64,000 nucleotides of DNA, from the NCBI RefSeq assembly GCF_021261315.1, contig NZ_JAJSAX010000001.1:1-64000 (forward strand), read 5' to 3'. This stretch comes from Epilithonimonas sp. JDS (GTDB taxonomy: Bacteria > Bacteroidota > Bacteroidia > Flavobacteriales > Weeksellaceae). This document shows, piece after piece, positions 1 to 8,348 of this stretch; position 1 is the stretch's first letter, and each line of letters opens with the position of its first letter. Below the pieces are notes generated by a model. It saw only the letters and a list, made by a program, of their open reading frames with translations. It had not been told where the DNA came from and did no database searches. Position numbers and translations under genes: made by a program.

Positions 1-813
1 TGCTTCCCAAAGATCTCTCCTGTGAAAATCGGGATCTTTGCCGGAAATTTTGGTCGCTTCGTCCCAAGCTACGGAATGAACACCTAATTTTGGTTTGAAA
101 TGAAATTTGACAAAGTGCATTTTCCCTTCATCATTAATGAATTTAAACGTGTGAACGCCGAATCCTTCCATCATTCTATAACTTCTGGGAATCGCTCTGT
201 CACTCATCGCCCACATAATCATGTGCATACTTTCCGGCATCAGGGAAATAAAATCCCAGAATGTATCGTGCGCAGATGCAGCTTGTGGAATGGCATTGTC
301 CGGCTCAGGTTTTACAGCGTGAACCAAATCAGGAAACTTCATCGCATCCTGAATAAAAAATACAGGAATATTATTTCCTACCAGATCATAGTTTCCTTGT
401 TCTGTGTAAAATTTAATAGCAAACCCTCTGACATCTCTGGCCAAATCCGTACTTCCAGCACTTCCGGCAACAGTGGAAAAACGCACGAAAACCGGCGTTT
501 CTTTTCCTTCTTCCGCTAAGAAATTGGCTTTGGTATATTTAGCAAGACTTTTATTAAGTTTAAAAGTACCGTGTGCACCGGATCCTCTTGCGTGGACAAT
601 TCTTTCAGGAATTCTCTCGTGGTCAAAGTGTGTGATTTTTTCCCTTAGAATAAAATCCTCCAGCAAACTTGGACCTCTCTCGCCAGATTTCAGAGAATCC
701 TGGTTGTTGTTAATTTTTAAACCTTGGTTGGTTGTCAAAGCCTGATCAGAATTATCTGTCGTATGATCCTGAAGCTGAGTTATTTTTTCATCAGAAAACT
801 TGTTCTTTTTCAT
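1..813 (-). CDS. katE: Catalase, large-subunit (clade 2, KatE-like), 3' part missing
   Basis: Haem catalase that disproportionates hydrogen peroxide in the cytoplasm. The start codon is at 811-813 and the gene runs off the left edge, leaving about 271 N-terminal residues. Visible are the clade-2 N-terminal arm (ALTTNQG, then [23 protein letters not shown]), the catalytic His74 in [12 protein letters not shown] and the active-site Asn147 in [14 protein letters not shown]. The long N-terminal arm fits the large-subunit HPII type rather than the small-subunit KatA type, but the diagnostic C-terminal flavodoxin-like domain lies outside the window. The gene is divergent from the ferritin-like gene at 962, and together they look like an oxidative-stress cluster. 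No TAnnTTTG box was recognised upstream. Confidence 0.93.
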   Translation of the reverse strand, partial: MKKNKFSDEKITQLQDHTTDNSDQALTTNQGLKINNNQDSLKSGERGPSLLEDFILREKITHFDHERIPERIVHARGSGAHGTFKLNKSLAKYTKANFLAEEGKETPVFVRFSTVAGSAGSTDLARDVRGFAIKFYTEQGNYDLVGNNIPVFFIQDAMKFPDLVHAVKPEPDNAIPQAASAHDTFWDFISLMPESMHMIMWAMSDRAIPRSYRMMEGFGVHTFKFINDEGKMHFVKFHFKPKLGVHSVAWDEATKISGKDPDFHRRDLWEA

Positions 814-910
814 AATATTTATTAATTAGTTAGAGATTTTACACAAGTCAAAAAGCAAGCCATGAAGCCTCATAAATATTTATAATTCAATTATTTAATA
901 AATCAAGATC

Positions 911-938
911 TTGGCATACAAGTTGAAAGTTACATTTC
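911..938 (+). promoter_or_regulatory. Possible promoter of the ferritin-like gene
   Basis: TTG at 911-913, a 17-bp spacer and TACATTTC at 931-938 match the Bacteroidota pattern TTG-N17/23-TAnnTTTG except for the last base. The position, about 25 bp before the ATG at 962, supports that start and argues against a start at the upstream in-frame TTG (911), which would fall inside the promoter. Confidence 0.4.
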
Positions 939-961
939 ACAAAATCAAAAAATATATAATT

Positions 962-1615
962 ATGGCAACTAAAGCGACAACAACCAAAAAATCAACGGCT
1001 GCGAAAAGCACGCCTGCAAAATCAACCTCAAAGTCTGCAGCTAGCAAAAGCACTCCAGCAAAATCTGCAGCACCGAAATCATCGCCGGCGAAAGCGGCGG
1101 ATGCAAAAAAAATACCTGCTAAGAAAGATGCTGCAAAAGAATTGAAAGACCTTTTTGAAGACAGCTTAAAAGATATTTACTGGGCAGAAAAAGCATTGAC
1201 GAAAGCATTACCAAAGATGCATAAGAATGCGACAGATGTCAAATTGAAACAAGCGATCAGCGATCATCTTGCACAAACTAAAAATCAGGTGAAGCGTCTG
1301 GAAGACTGTTTCGCGGCATTAGGCAAAAAAGCCGAGGCAAAAAAATGTGACGCAATGCAAGGCTTGCTGGATGAGGGCGAAAGCATCATTGAAGAAACAA
1401 AACCAGGAGCAGTAAGAGACGCGGGAATCATCGCAGCTTCGCAAAAAGTGGAACATTATGAGATTGCAACTTACGGAACTTTGGCAGCTTTTGCAAAAGT
1501 TTTGAAAGAGAAAAAATGCCTCAAATATCTGCTAGAAACTTTGGAAGAAGAAAAACAATGTGACGAATTACTATCAAGCATTGCAGACACAAATCTTAAT
1601 TCCAAAGCACTTTAA
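962..1615 (+). CDS. DUF892 (YciF-type) ferritin-like protein with histone-H1-like tail
   Basis: 217 residues. Residues 1-58 or so are almost only Ala, Lys, Ser, Thr and Pro, with repeated S/T-P-A-K units, much like the tails of histone H1 and bacterial H1-like proteins. From about residue 60 (ELKDLFEDSLKDIYWAEKAL) the sequence is a DUF892/YciF four-helix ferritin-like domain, with acidic and His residues (HYEIATYGTLAAF, LEEEKQCDELL) that may bind metal. YciF-type proteins are induced by stress; their biochemical role is not settled. I infer that the basic tail could bind DNA, as in Dps proteins with lysine tails. The start at 962 is chosen because the candidate promoter lies directly upstream. 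Neighbours are a catalase gene and membrane-protein genes. Confidence 0.85.
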   Translation: MATKATTTKKSTAAKSTPAKSTSKSAASKSTPAKSAAPKSSPAKAADAKKIPAKKDAAKELKDLFEDSLKDIYWAEKALTKALPKMHKNATDVKLKQAISDHLAQTKNQVKRLEDCFAALGKKAEAKKCDAMQGLLDEGESIIEETKPGAVRDAGIIAASQKVEHYEIATYGTLAAFAKVLKEKKCLKYLLETLEEEKQCDELLSSIADTNLNSKAL

Positions 1616-1684
1616 GATTATTATTTTGAAATTCCGGTTGATCCGGAATTTTTCTTTTTAGGATAATATTTTTGCAAACTCATC

Positions 1685-2344
1685 ATGAAAACTAATAAAA
1701 ATTCATTCTTCTACAGAAACGGTCTCAGCATCTCAGTTGTCAGTTTATTTTTATTGTTTCTAGGTTTTCAGTATGTGACCGGCTGGCATGTGAAAAATGA
1801 CGAATTGAATGAAGCGCATTTGCCAAAACTAAGTTTACTTCAATATTTTTCAAGTCCACACTTTATGCAGGCAACGTTTGAAAACTGGGAAAGCGAATTT
1901 CTTCAAATGGGAATGTACGTACTCTTAACAGTTTCATTGAGGCAAAAAGGTTCTGCAGAATCAAAATCCTTAACTAAAAAAGAAGAAGTTGACCGGGAAC
2001 CTGTTGCTCATAAAAATGCACCTTGGCCCCTGAAAAAAGGCGGAGTTATTCTTGCAATTTACAAGCATTCTCTTTCGATAGCTTTTGGAATTTTATTTCT
2101 ACTCAGTTTTATTTTTCACTTTATCGGAAGTTTGAATAATTATAATGAAGAGCAGACAGAAAAACATTTGCCGACTATGAGTTGGAATGATTATTTTCTT
2201 AATTCAAAATTTTGGTTTGAATCTTTTCAGAACTGGCAAAGTGAGTTTCTTGCGGTTGCAGCAATTGTTTTATTATCAATCTGGTTCAGAGAAAAAGGAT
2301 CACCTCAGTCAAAACCTGTGGACGCAACTTATGATGAAAATTAA
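1685..2344 (+). CDS. Tandemly duplicated membrane protein (DUF6766-like)
   Basis: 219 residues built from two homologous halves. Residues about 9-95 and 125-213 each carry a membrane segment, a HLP(K/T) motif, a (Y/W)xxYF motif, the signature (E/Q)NW(E/Q)SEFL, a second membrane segment and a basic RxKGS ending. I assign the DUF6766 family from memory of its motifs; its function is unknown. Each half probably spans the membrane twice. The gene follows the ferritin-like gene by 69 bp and precedes a hypothetical gene by 15 bp, suggesting co-transcription within the stress cluster. Confidence 0.75.
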   Translation: MKTNKNSFFYRNGLSISVVSLFLLFLGFQYVTGWHVKNDELNEAHLPKLSLLQYFSSPHFMQATFENWESEFLQMGMYVLLTVSLRQKGSAESKSLTKKEEVDREPVAHKNAPWPLKKGGVILAIYKHSLSIAFGILFLLSFIFHFIGSLNNYNEEQTEKHLPTMSWNDYFLNSKFWFESFQNWQSEFLAVAAIVLLSIWFREKGSPQSKPVDATYDEN

Positions 2345-2359
2345 ACAAATTAAAAACTA

Positions 2360-2977
2360 ATGAGCTCAAAACCTAAATTAATTCCAGGCATTCCCGAACA
2401 GAAAAAAGGAAGTTTTCACGATACGGAAAGCAGAAAAATATTCGACGATGAGGAATCGGCTTTGCAAGAGTATCAGATTCTAAAAAAAAGATTTTTGTCC
2501 ATCAATCACTGGCAGGAATACTGTAAAAAAAAGTCAGCAGAATTTAAACTGTTTGATTCCAAAGGAAATCACATCACACGACATCCACAAGAAAATGATT
2601 TGATCAGAATTAACATTCCTGGACCAGGAAATCCCGAATCCAAAGGCTATGAATGGGTAAAAATCGTACAGATAAGTGATCAATTTTTAAATGAGGGCGA
2701 AATAGAAAATCTGATCATAAACTGTATTCCTACAACCGATCCAAATCAGAAAAATGATCACATTGCTCATTTCTATTCAAAAGACTCCTCTTCCACTTTC
2801 AAGATTTCGAGAGGTTCTAAATACATTAAAATGGCCATCTACGGCAGAAATGAAACGCCAAATATGAATACAAATCTAGCCGGCAAAATCAGGAATCTGA
2901 TGATCGGGTTTGGTGGAATGTTCGGTATGTCAAAGACCCAATGGAAAGTTTTCGCTGATGAAATTTTGAAGTTCTAA
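2360..2977 (+). CDS. Hypothetical cytoplasmic protein
   Basis: 205 residues, not recognised. There is no signal peptide and no clear membrane helix. The N-terminal half is hydrophilic, with a basic FDSKGNHITRHPQENDLIRINIPGPGNP stretch broken by a Gly/Pro turn; the C-terminal part contains IGFGGMFGMSKTQWKVFADEIL. It lies 15 bp behind the duplicated membrane protein and 57 bp before crcB in the same direction, so it is probably part of the same transcription unit as the former. No function is claimed. Confidence 0.7.
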   Translation: MSSKPKLIPGIPEQKKGSFHDTESRKIFDDEESALQEYQILKKRFLSINHWQEYCKKKSAEFKLFDSKGNHITRHPQENDLIRINIPGPGNPESKGYEWVKIVQISDQFLNEGEIENLIINCIPTTDPNQKNDHIAHFYSKDSSSTFKISRGSKYIKMAIYGRNETPNMNTNLAGKIRNLMIGFGGMFGMSKTQWKVFADEILKF

Positions 2978-3034
2978 ATTCAGTTAGTCATATGAAATGT
3001 TCGGTTTTTAAATTCTGTTTCATAATTTAGCCTA

Positions 3035-3400
3035 ATGAGAAATTTAATTTACATTTTCTTAGGCGGCGGTTTTGGCAGTGTTTTGCGTTTTCTGATTTCG
3101 AATTACACGCAGAAGTTGTGGAATATTAATTCTTTCCCTTTGGGAACATTTGTTGTGAATATTTCGGGATGTTTTTTGATCGGACTTTTGTCAGCCTATT
3201 TTTTGAAGGTCGATAATTCGTTAAAATATCTTTTAATTACAGGCGTTTGTGGAGGTTACACTACTTTTTCCACTTTTTCAGCCGAAAATTTCGCGCTTTG
3301 GCAAAATGACAATTACCCTATTTTAATATTATATGCATTATTAAGCTTGATTGTCGGAATATTAATGGTTTTTCTGGGGTTTCAAATGGTCAAGAATTAA
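3035..3400 (+). CDS. crcB: Fluoride channel CrcB/Fluc
   Basis: 121 residues, a normal length for the family. CrcB/Fluc forms dual-topology dimers in the inner membrane that let fluoride leave the cell. Visible hallmarks are the N-terminal [10 protein letters not shown], the central [17 protein letters not shown] and the [16 protein letters not shown] motif that lines the pore and coordinates sodium, giving four membrane segments. The 57 bp upstream are too short for, and show no trace of, a fluoride (crcB) riboswitch, so regulation by that route is unlikely here. Confidence 0.95.
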   Translation: MRNLIYIFLGGGFGSVLRFLISNYTQKLWNINSFPLGTFVVNISGCFLIGLLSAYFLKVDNSLKYLLITGVCGGYTTFSTFSAENFALWQNDNYPILILYALLSLIVGILMVFLGFQMVKN

Positions 3401-3447
3401 TTTTTCCCTTTGATAACGAAAGAATTAAACTTTTTTCTCAAAAATAA

Positions 3448-3479
3448 TTTGGTCATAAAGCAAAACCGTTTTATATTTG
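3448..3479 (+). promoter_or_regulatory. Promoter of tRNA-Ser
   Basis: TTTG at 3448-3451, a 20-bp spacer and TATATTTG at 3472-3479 match the Bacteroidota consensus TTTG-N19/21-TAnnTTTG exactly. The tRNA begins 32 bp downstream of the -7 box. Confidence 0.8.
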
Positions 3480-3511
3480 CACCACTGAAAACGAGAGATC
3501 GTAGCAAGTAA

Positions 3512-3596
3512 GGAGAGATGGCAGAGTGGTCGATTGCGATAGTCTTGAAAACTATTGACTGTAACAGGTCCGGGGGTTCGAATCCCTCTCTCTCCG
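3512..3596 (+). tRNA. tRNA-Ser (anticodon TGA)
   Basis: The acceptor stem GGAGAGA (3512-3518) pairs with TCTCTCC (3589-3595). The anticodon arm is ATAGT-CTTGAAA-ACTAT with anticodon TGA at 3546-3548. A long variable arm follows, as expected for serine, and the T-loop contains GGTTCGAATCC. The 3' CCA is not encoded. Confidence 0.97.
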
Positions 3597-3620
3597 CAAA
3601 GGAGTAACAACCGAAAATTT

Positions 3621-3660
3621 AAAACCTTTAAATCTTAGTATTTGAAGGTTTTTTTATTTT
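3621..3660 (+). terminator. Intrinsic terminator after tRNA-Ser
   Basis: AAAACCTT (3621-3628) can pair with AAGGTTTT (3645-3652), and the downstream side is T-rich (TTTTTTATTTT). It separates the tRNA from the two-component system. Confidence 0.65.
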
Positions 3661-3754
3661 ATAGATTCAAAAGAAATTCTACATTCTCTCCCATTCTTTT
3701 TTAATTTTAAATTGTTATTTTTGGGAATCAACTATCCATTTGATTTTAGTTCCT

Positions 3755-4456
3755 ATGAAAAAAATTATTCTGATCGAAGACGAATCCAGCGTTGTTTCCT
3801 TTATCAAAAAAGGACTTCAGGAATTGGAATACGAAATTTCGGTAGCACTGGACGGAAATACAGGAATCAGAATGGTTGACAGCAATGATTTCGATATGAT
3901 CATTCTGGACATTATGCTGCCCGACATCAACGGTCTGGAAGTCTGCAAAGAAATCCGAAAGAAAAATAAAACAGTTCCTATTTTATTTTTAACAGCTTTA
4001 GATTCTTCCGAAAACATAGTGATGGGACTCGAAAGCGGCGGCGATGATTACCTTGTGAAACCTTTCAAATTCATTGAACTGGTAGCAAGAATCAAATCAT
4101 TGTTAAGAAGAAGCGGACACATCAGCGAATCCGACAACGAAGTGGAAGATGACGAAAACATTTATCAATTCGAAGATCTTACGGTGAACGATTACACTAA
4201 AAAAGTGAGCCGAAACGGAACTGAGATTTCATTAACCTCAACAGAATACAAGCTTCTACTCTACTTTCTGAACAATCCGGAAAAAGTGATTTCAAGACCA
4301 GAAATACTGGAAGCAGTTTGGGGCGTCAATTATGAATTGGGAACCAATGTGGTGGATGTGTATGTGAATTATCTCAGAAAAAAATTGGACAGCCAGGATG
4401 ACAACAAAATCATTCATACCGTCATCGGAATGGGTTACGTTCTGAAAAAACCTTAA
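3755..4456 (+). CDS. OmpR/PhoB-family response regulator
   Basis: 233 residues. Residues 1-120 or so form a receiver domain with the acidic pair ED at 8-9, phospho-acceptor Asp52 in IILDIMLPD and the conserved Lys in YLVKPF. The C-terminal half is a winged-helix DNA-binding domain (EISLTSTEYKLLLYFLNNP, RPEILEAVWG, VVDVYVNYLRKKLD, VIGMGYVL). The ATG at 3755 gives a standard start (MKKIILIEDE); a -7-like TATTTTTG lies at 3716-3723. The sensor kinase gene starts 3 bp after the stop, so the pair is co-translated. The stimulus cannot be read from the sequence. Confidence 0.93.
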   Translation: MKKIILIEDESSVVSFIKKGLQELEYEISVALDGNTGIRMVDSNDFDMIILDIMLPDINGLEVCKEIRKKNKTVPILFLTALDSSENIVMGLESGGDDYLVKPFKFIELVARIKSLLRRSGHISESDNEVEDDENIYQFEDLTVNDYTKKVSRNGTEISLTSTEYKLLLYFLNNPEKVISRPEILEAVWGVNYELGTNVVDVYVNYLRKKLDSQDDNKIIHTVIGMGYVLKKP

Positions 4457-4459
4457 TCT

Positions 4460-5860
4460 ATGCTGAAGAGAATCTCAACCAACCAAACCAAAACAATGCT
4501 TCTCCTGATGCTTGTTTTCACAGTTGTCATACTGCTTTTCAGCGGGTTGGTTTATTTTTCGATCGTTAATTTTTCGCACCAGAGGTTTTACGAATTGCTG
4601 AAAATCCGGGCAACAACAATTGTTCAGATCGAGAAGAGCAGACCTCATATTGATACAACGACCAATCAGATTATTTCAAATCTCACAAGAGAAGAGGAAC
4701 TGCCGATGGAAAAAGATTATGTTTTTGAGGTGCCGAAGGATTCAAATTACAACAAAATCTCTCATCAAATTCATATTCCTGATACATTTTTCAAAAGTAT
4801 CATTCGAAAAGGTGAAGCTAATTATAATGACAAAGAACTTTATTATATTGGCCAAAGTTTCCGCTCTCACAACAAGGATTACATTGCGATTGCCTCTGCA
4901 AAAAACCATTACGTCGTTTATTATTTGGGTTATCTGAAAAGAACTTTGATAACCTGTATGATTCTGGCGCTTTTCTTCTCGATGATCTTCTCATTTTATT
5001 TGTCTAAAACCTTATTTAAACCAATATTAAAAATCACCAATAAAGTAAAAGAAATCAGTTCCGAAAATCTGCATTTGAGACTCGAACCTCAGCCGGGAAA
5101 TACAGAATTGAATGAGTTGGTTGATACTTTCAATGGAATGCTGAACAGAATCGAGACTTCTTTTGAAACCCAAAATCACCTGATCGGAAACGTTTCGCAC
5201 GAGCTAAGAACGCCACTAACCTCAATTATGGGTGAAGCGGATGTTGCACTTTCGATGAAACGGACAGAGGAACATTATCAGGAAACACTGCAGATCATTC
5301 TGGAAGAGGCCGAGAAACTGGATAAAAAAATCAAAGCTCTACTGATGATTGCCCAAACCGGATTTGACGGAAAAATCCAGAAGATGGACAAAGTGCGAAT
5401 GGATCAGCTGCTTTGGGACGTGATAGAAACGGCAACAAGAATCAATTCCAAAAACAACGTTTTTATGGACATCAGTATGTTACCCGATAATCCGAAAAAA
5501 CTGAAAGTTCAGGGAAATGAACAGCTTCTCCATCTTGCAATGGCAAACATCATCAATAATGCGTGCAAATATTCTAATTTCCAGCAGGTGAAGGTTTCTC
5601 TGGGCGCAACAGACACGCACGTTTACATCATCGTGAAAGATAATGGGATCGGGATTCCAGATTCTGAGTTTAATAAGATTTACGATCCTTTTTTCCGCGC
5701 TTCCAACACCAAGAATTACGAAGGTTACGGCATTGGATTGCCGCTTGCAAGGAATATAATCAGAATCCACAACGGCGAATTGATTATTAATTCTAAAGAA
5801 AATGTAGGAACGACGGTTCAAATCAGCTTTCCTAGCTTTGTCCCTACAGAAACTTTTTAG
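4460..5860 (+). CDS. HAMP-domain sensor histidine kinase
   Basis: 466 residues. Membrane helix 1 is at about 13-37, the periplasmic sensor at 38-160, membrane helix 2 at 161-183 and HAMP at 184-235. The HisKA motif NVSHELRTPLTS has phospho-acceptor His247. The HATPase part has an N-box (ANIINNACKYS), DNGIGIP (G1), FFRASNTKNYEGYGIGLPLARNI (F/G2) and a C-terminal GTTVQISFP. It is the partner of the regulator encoded 3 bp upstream. The periplasmic domain of about 120 residues is not a recognised sensor fold by eye, so the signal is unknown. Confidence 0.93.
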   Translation: MLKRISTNQTKTMLLLMLVFTVVILLFSGLVYFSIVNFSHQRFYELLKIRATTIVQIEKSRPHIDTTTNQIISNLTREEELPMEKDYVFEVPKDSNYNKISHQIHIPDTFFKSIIRKGEANYNDKELYYIGQSFRSHNKDYIAIASAKNHYVVYYLGYLKRTLITCMILALFFSMIFSFYLSKTLFKPILKITNKVKEISSENLHLRLEPQPGNTELNELVDTFNGMLNRIETSFETQNHLIGNVSHELRTPLTSIMGEADVALSMKRTEEHYQETLQIILEEAEKLDKKIKALLMIAQTGFDGKIQKMDKVRMDQLLWDVIETATRINSKNNVFMDISMLPDNPKKLKVQGNEQLLHLAMANIINNACKYSNFQQVKVSLGATDTHVYIIVKDNGIGIPDSEFNKIYDPFFRASNTKNYEGYGIGLPLARNIIRIHNGELIINSKENVGTTVQISFPSFVPTETF

Positions 5861-5960
5861 CGCTTTATCATTCACACTTCTAAATCAGTTCGGAAATCAT
5901 TTTTGCAGATGATGCAGAAAAGTACTTTTTATGTATTATATTCGTACAAAATCTGATGTT

Positions 5961-6506
5961 ATGAAAAAAATAATCCTGCCAATATTTGCTTTAATAGTTG
6001 TGCAGTCCTGCATCGTTTCCACAGCTGCGAAAGCGGTAAAAGAGGTTGCAAAAATTGGATACAAAGCGGTGAAAGGAACGGTGAAAGGTGTGAGCTGGGC
6101 CGTAAGCAAAGCCAATGGAAAAATCGATAAAGACAGAATTGACGGCACGTGGAAAGTGGTGGGAATTTATCACGGATCTTTCGAAGCCTTCAGTGTGGAT
6201 CAGAATCCGGAAAGCTCCTTCAACAGTGAATGTGTGGATGGTTTTGACCAGATTATTTTCAATTCCAAAAGGTCAAAATTCAAGCCGGTGCATTGCAGTA
6301 CCGAGAAGGAAAGCTGGCAAAAATACGATTTCGAGTTTGGGAAAAATCCTTTGACTAAGGAAAAAGAAAATTACATCGAATTCAATTCCAACAATTATAT
6401 TTCGGTGATTGATATCAATAATAAAACGATGATTCTGGAAGGAAGCCTAATGCCAAAGCAGGCATTTTCCGGCGGCAAACTTTATCTTTTGGAAAAGGTA
6501 AAATAA
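5961..6506 (+). CDS. Lipoprotein of unknown function
   Basis: 181 residues from the ATG at 5961; an upstream in-frame ATG at 5931 would spoil the signal peptide. The signal sequence MKKIILPIFALIVVQSC ends in a lipobox, with Cys17 as the lipidation site. An Ala/Lys/Val-rich amphipathic stretch (AAKAVKEVAKIGYKAVKG) follows, then a domain with IDGTWKVVGIYHGSFEAF that resembles small lipocalin-like or beta-barrel secreted domains. It follows the two-component operon by 100 bp and ends in a terminator. Role unknown. Confidence 0.8.
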   Translation: MKKIILPIFALIVVQSCIVSTAAKAVKEVAKIGYKAVKGTVKGVSWAVSKANGKIDKDRIDGTWKVVGIYHGSFEAFSVDQNPESSFNSECVDGFDQIIFNSKRSKFKPVHCSTEKESWQKYDFEFGKNPLTKEKENYIEFNSNNYISVIDINNKTMILEGSLMPKQAFSGGKLYLLEKVK

Positions 6507-6510
6507 ATAC

Positions 6511-6540
6511 AAAAAGCAATCTGAGAAGGTTGCTTTTTTT
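6511..6540 (+). terminator. Intrinsic terminator of the lipoprotein gene
   Basis: AAAAAGCAA (6511-6519) pairs with TTGCTTTTT, followed by a T-tract to 6540. Confidence 0.75.
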
Positions 6541-6610
6541 GTGTTGATGAATCTTGATTTATCTAAAAAAGCTTCAATTTAACTGGTAAAATTTGTTTTG
6601 TGTAGACACC

Positions 6611-6663
6611 GCAGCCCGACTTCATCGGATCCCGATCCAAAATCGGGAGGGAGCAAACTGCCC
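6611..6663 (+). ncRNA. Short variant of the GCAGCCCG...GCTGCCC element (copy 1)
   Basis: It starts GCAGCCCGACTTCATCGGAT and ends GCAAACTGCCC. The interior forms a hairpin, CCCGAT/ATCGGG with a 5-nt loop. It shares its first 11 bases and its last 6 with the copies at 31680, 44981 and 49993, but the long A/T-rich inner arm is replaced by this short GC hairpin. Possibly a Flavo-1-type structured RNA; identity unproven. Confidence 0.4.
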
Positions 6664-6728
6664 AAACTATAATAATCTTTCCAAAGTTTCGTGATGACAG
6701 ATTGAAATTATCTTCTAAAAAATGAAAT

Positions 6729-6758
6729 TCTAATCTCATTTTAATCTCTCTAATTACA
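6729..6758 (+). promoter_or_regulatory. Direct repeat upstream of UspA/YoaK operon
   Basis: Two copies of TCTAAT-YW-CATTTTAAT, matching at 15 of 17 positions, start at 6729 and 6749, 20 bp apart. The second copy contains AATTACATTTTAA, close to the TGATTACATTTTAA half-site of the LytTR-type operator at 61430. It lies 39 bp upstream of the -7 box at 6798, one helical turn further than the operators near 61.4 and 61.9 kb. Confidence 0.4.
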
Positions 6759-6797
6759 TTTTAATTTGATTCCAAACACTTTCTAATTTGGTGGGTA

Positions 6798-6805
6798 TAG
6801 TTTTG
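6798..6805 (+). promoter_or_regulatory. -7 promoter element of the UspA/YoaK operon
   Basis: TAGTTTTG matches TAnnTTTG. No TTTG lies at the usual -33 distance, which fits a promoter that depends on an activator. Confidence 0.5.
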
Positions 6806-6842
6806 TAGTATCAAAAAACAACAACTCACAAAATATAAAGTT

Positions 6843-7334
6843 ATGACCAAAACCATTTTAATAGCCACAGACTTTTCACTGGAATCTTTGGACATCTTGA
6901 AAAAAGTTTTGAAAAAGAAACACGACCAAAACGATGAGAACAAATATAACATTCTTTTCGTTGCCGGTTACGATATGGGCGACTCGATAAGAGATCTGCT
7001 CTTCACAACAAAAAGCACCGTTTTCGGTAAAATAAGATCTAAGGAATTTTGCGATGCCTACAGCATTATCAATAATAAATATCCGAATCTGATCAACAAA
7101 ATCACTTGCGACATCTTCACTGGAAGTTTCCAAAGGGCTTTCAACAACTACATCGATGCAGCAAATGTGGATGAAGCGTACTACTCGACTTCGAAAAGCA
7201 GAAATCTAAGTAAAGGCCAGTTCGAAATCACATCTTACCTGAAGAAAAACAAACACGTGGAACCTCAGGAAGTGGTAACAGCAACGACGGAGTTTATGCC
7301 TGAAAAAGGAAGACTGGCAGAGGTTTTCCTGTAA
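6843..7334 (+). CDS. UspA-like small protein
   Basis: 163 residues. The N-terminus (TKTILIATDFSLESLDILKKVL) has the first beta-strand, Asp and following helix typical of universal stress proteins, and YNILFVAGYDMGDS could be the second strand. The ATP-binding GxxGxxxxG(S/T) motif near the C-terminus of true UspA proteins is absent, so this is a divergent or non-nucleotide-binding relative. It is followed after 48 bp by a YoaK-type membrane protein in the same direction. Upstream direct repeats suggest activator control. Confidence 0.7.
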   Translation: MTKTILIATDFSLESLDILKKVLKKKHDQNDENKYNILFVAGYDMGDSIRDLLFTTKSTVFGKIRSKEFCDAYSIINNKYPNLINKITCDIFTGSFQRAFNNYIDAANVDEAYYSTSKSRNLSKGQFEITSYLKKNKHVEPQEVVTATTEFMPEKGRLAEVFL

Positions 7335-7382
7335 AACCAAATGATGAAAAAATTAGAATTAATTATTAAAAAGTAAAGTAAA

Positions 7383-8234
7383 ATGTTAAGAAATTATAGT
7401 AACAGCAGAACGTTGGGAGACAACATCAGACTGGGGACGCTGACTGCCTTTACGGCGGGGACTATAAACATAGCATCTCTATTGATATTTCTCTCATTTA
7501 CGTCCAACGTCACAGGACATTATGCCATTTTTGCGGCAGAAATCAGCCAGGGAAACTGGTCTCAGGTGGCAGTCGTGGGTGGGTGGATTTTCCTATTCTT
7601 CTTCGGAGGTTTCGTAGCGAATATGAGCGTCATCAATCTGAACAGAAAAAGTAAATATTTCGCACACTCCTTACCGATTTTCCTAGAAATCCTTTGTCTT
7701 TTGGCAGTCGGAATCTATGGCCAGTTTTTTTATGAAAAGACTTTGCAGGAAACAGAAGCTTTGGTTGCTTTGATGCTATTTGCAACAGGATTGCAAAACG
7801 GATTGACAGCAAGTATTTCCAACTTCTCAGTAAAGACAACACACCTTACGGGAACGACTACCGATTTGGGAATTTTAGCCTCGATGTTTACTCAGAAAAA
7901 ATTCAGAAAGAATCCGGAATTGATTGCCAGAGCGAAGTTATTGATGAGCATAATGGCCGCGTATGTTCTTGGCGCAATTTTCTCAGGATTAACATATTAC
8001 AGCTTGGAATTCCGAGTATTCTATGTAATCAGTGTTTGTCTTTTGGTCGTGATTGGCTATGACTTTTACAAGATCAACCTGCGACATTTCCAGACGGAAT
8101 ACAGATATTACAGAATCTTTCACAAGCCAACCTTGATTGCATATTTATATTATAAAATCCACAACAAGGAAGATAAAAGAACGACAAGCCATTCGAGAAC
8201 GACCAACACGAAACTTGCTTTCAGCGAGGATTAA
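7383..8234 (+). CDS. YoaK/DUF1275 membrane protein
   Basis: 283 residues with about six membrane helices. Family features are LGTLTAFTAGTINIASLLIF and the central block LMLFATGLQNGLTASISNFSVKTTHLTGTTTDLG, characteristic of DUF1275. The transport or enzymatic function of the family is not established. The C-terminal 50 residues are cytosolic and basic. Forms an operon with the UspA-like gene upstream and ends before a bidirectional terminator. Confidence 0.88.
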   Translation: MLRNYSNSRTLGDNIRLGTLTAFTAGTINIASLLIFLSFTSNVTGHYAIFAAEISQGNWSQVAVVGGWIFLFFFGGFVANMSVINLNRKSKYFAHSLPIFLEILCLLAVGIYGQFFYEKTLQETEALVALMLFATGLQNGLTASISNFSVKTTHLTGTTTDLGILASMFTQKKFRKNPELIARAKLLMSIMAAYVLGAIFSGLTYYSLEFRVFYVISVCLLVVIGYDFYKINLRHFQTEYRYYRIFHKPTLIAYLYYKIHNKEDKRTTSHSRTTNTKLAFSED

Positions 8235-8293
8235 GAATCATAAAAACACACTTCATATATTATTTAGTTTTTGTAATAGTTCTTTTCTAAAGA

Positions 8294-8330
8294 AATACAC
8301 CGAGAGTTTTCCCGGTGTATTTTGATTTTA
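8294..8330. terminator. Bidirectional terminator between YoaK gene and trxB
   Basis: AAATACACCG (8294-8303) pairs with CGGTGTATTT (8314-8323), a 10-bp stem between two convergent genes. A T-rich tract follows on the plus strand. Confidence 0.8.
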
Positions 8331-8348
8331 TGATAGGTGGATTAATCT

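Larger units (their letters stand above)
6541..6842. other. Intergenic region with repeat, direct repeats and -7 box
   Basis: This gene-free stretch holds a short variant of the GCAGCCCG...TGCCC element (6611-6663), a pair of direct repeats (6729-6758) and a -7 promoter box (6798-6805) for the UspA-like gene. No reading frame here looks coding. Confidence 0.6.

Noticed and set aside
100..745. Plus-strand frames of 139 and 90 codons
   Set aside because: Antisense shadows of the catalase gene.
2978..3034. Fluoride riboswitch before crcB
   Set aside because: Only 57 bp are available and no GG-GAUGG...UCACC-like core or hairpin is visible.
3425..3610. Minus-strand 61-codon frame
   Set aside because: It is the antisense of tRNA-Ser and its promoter.
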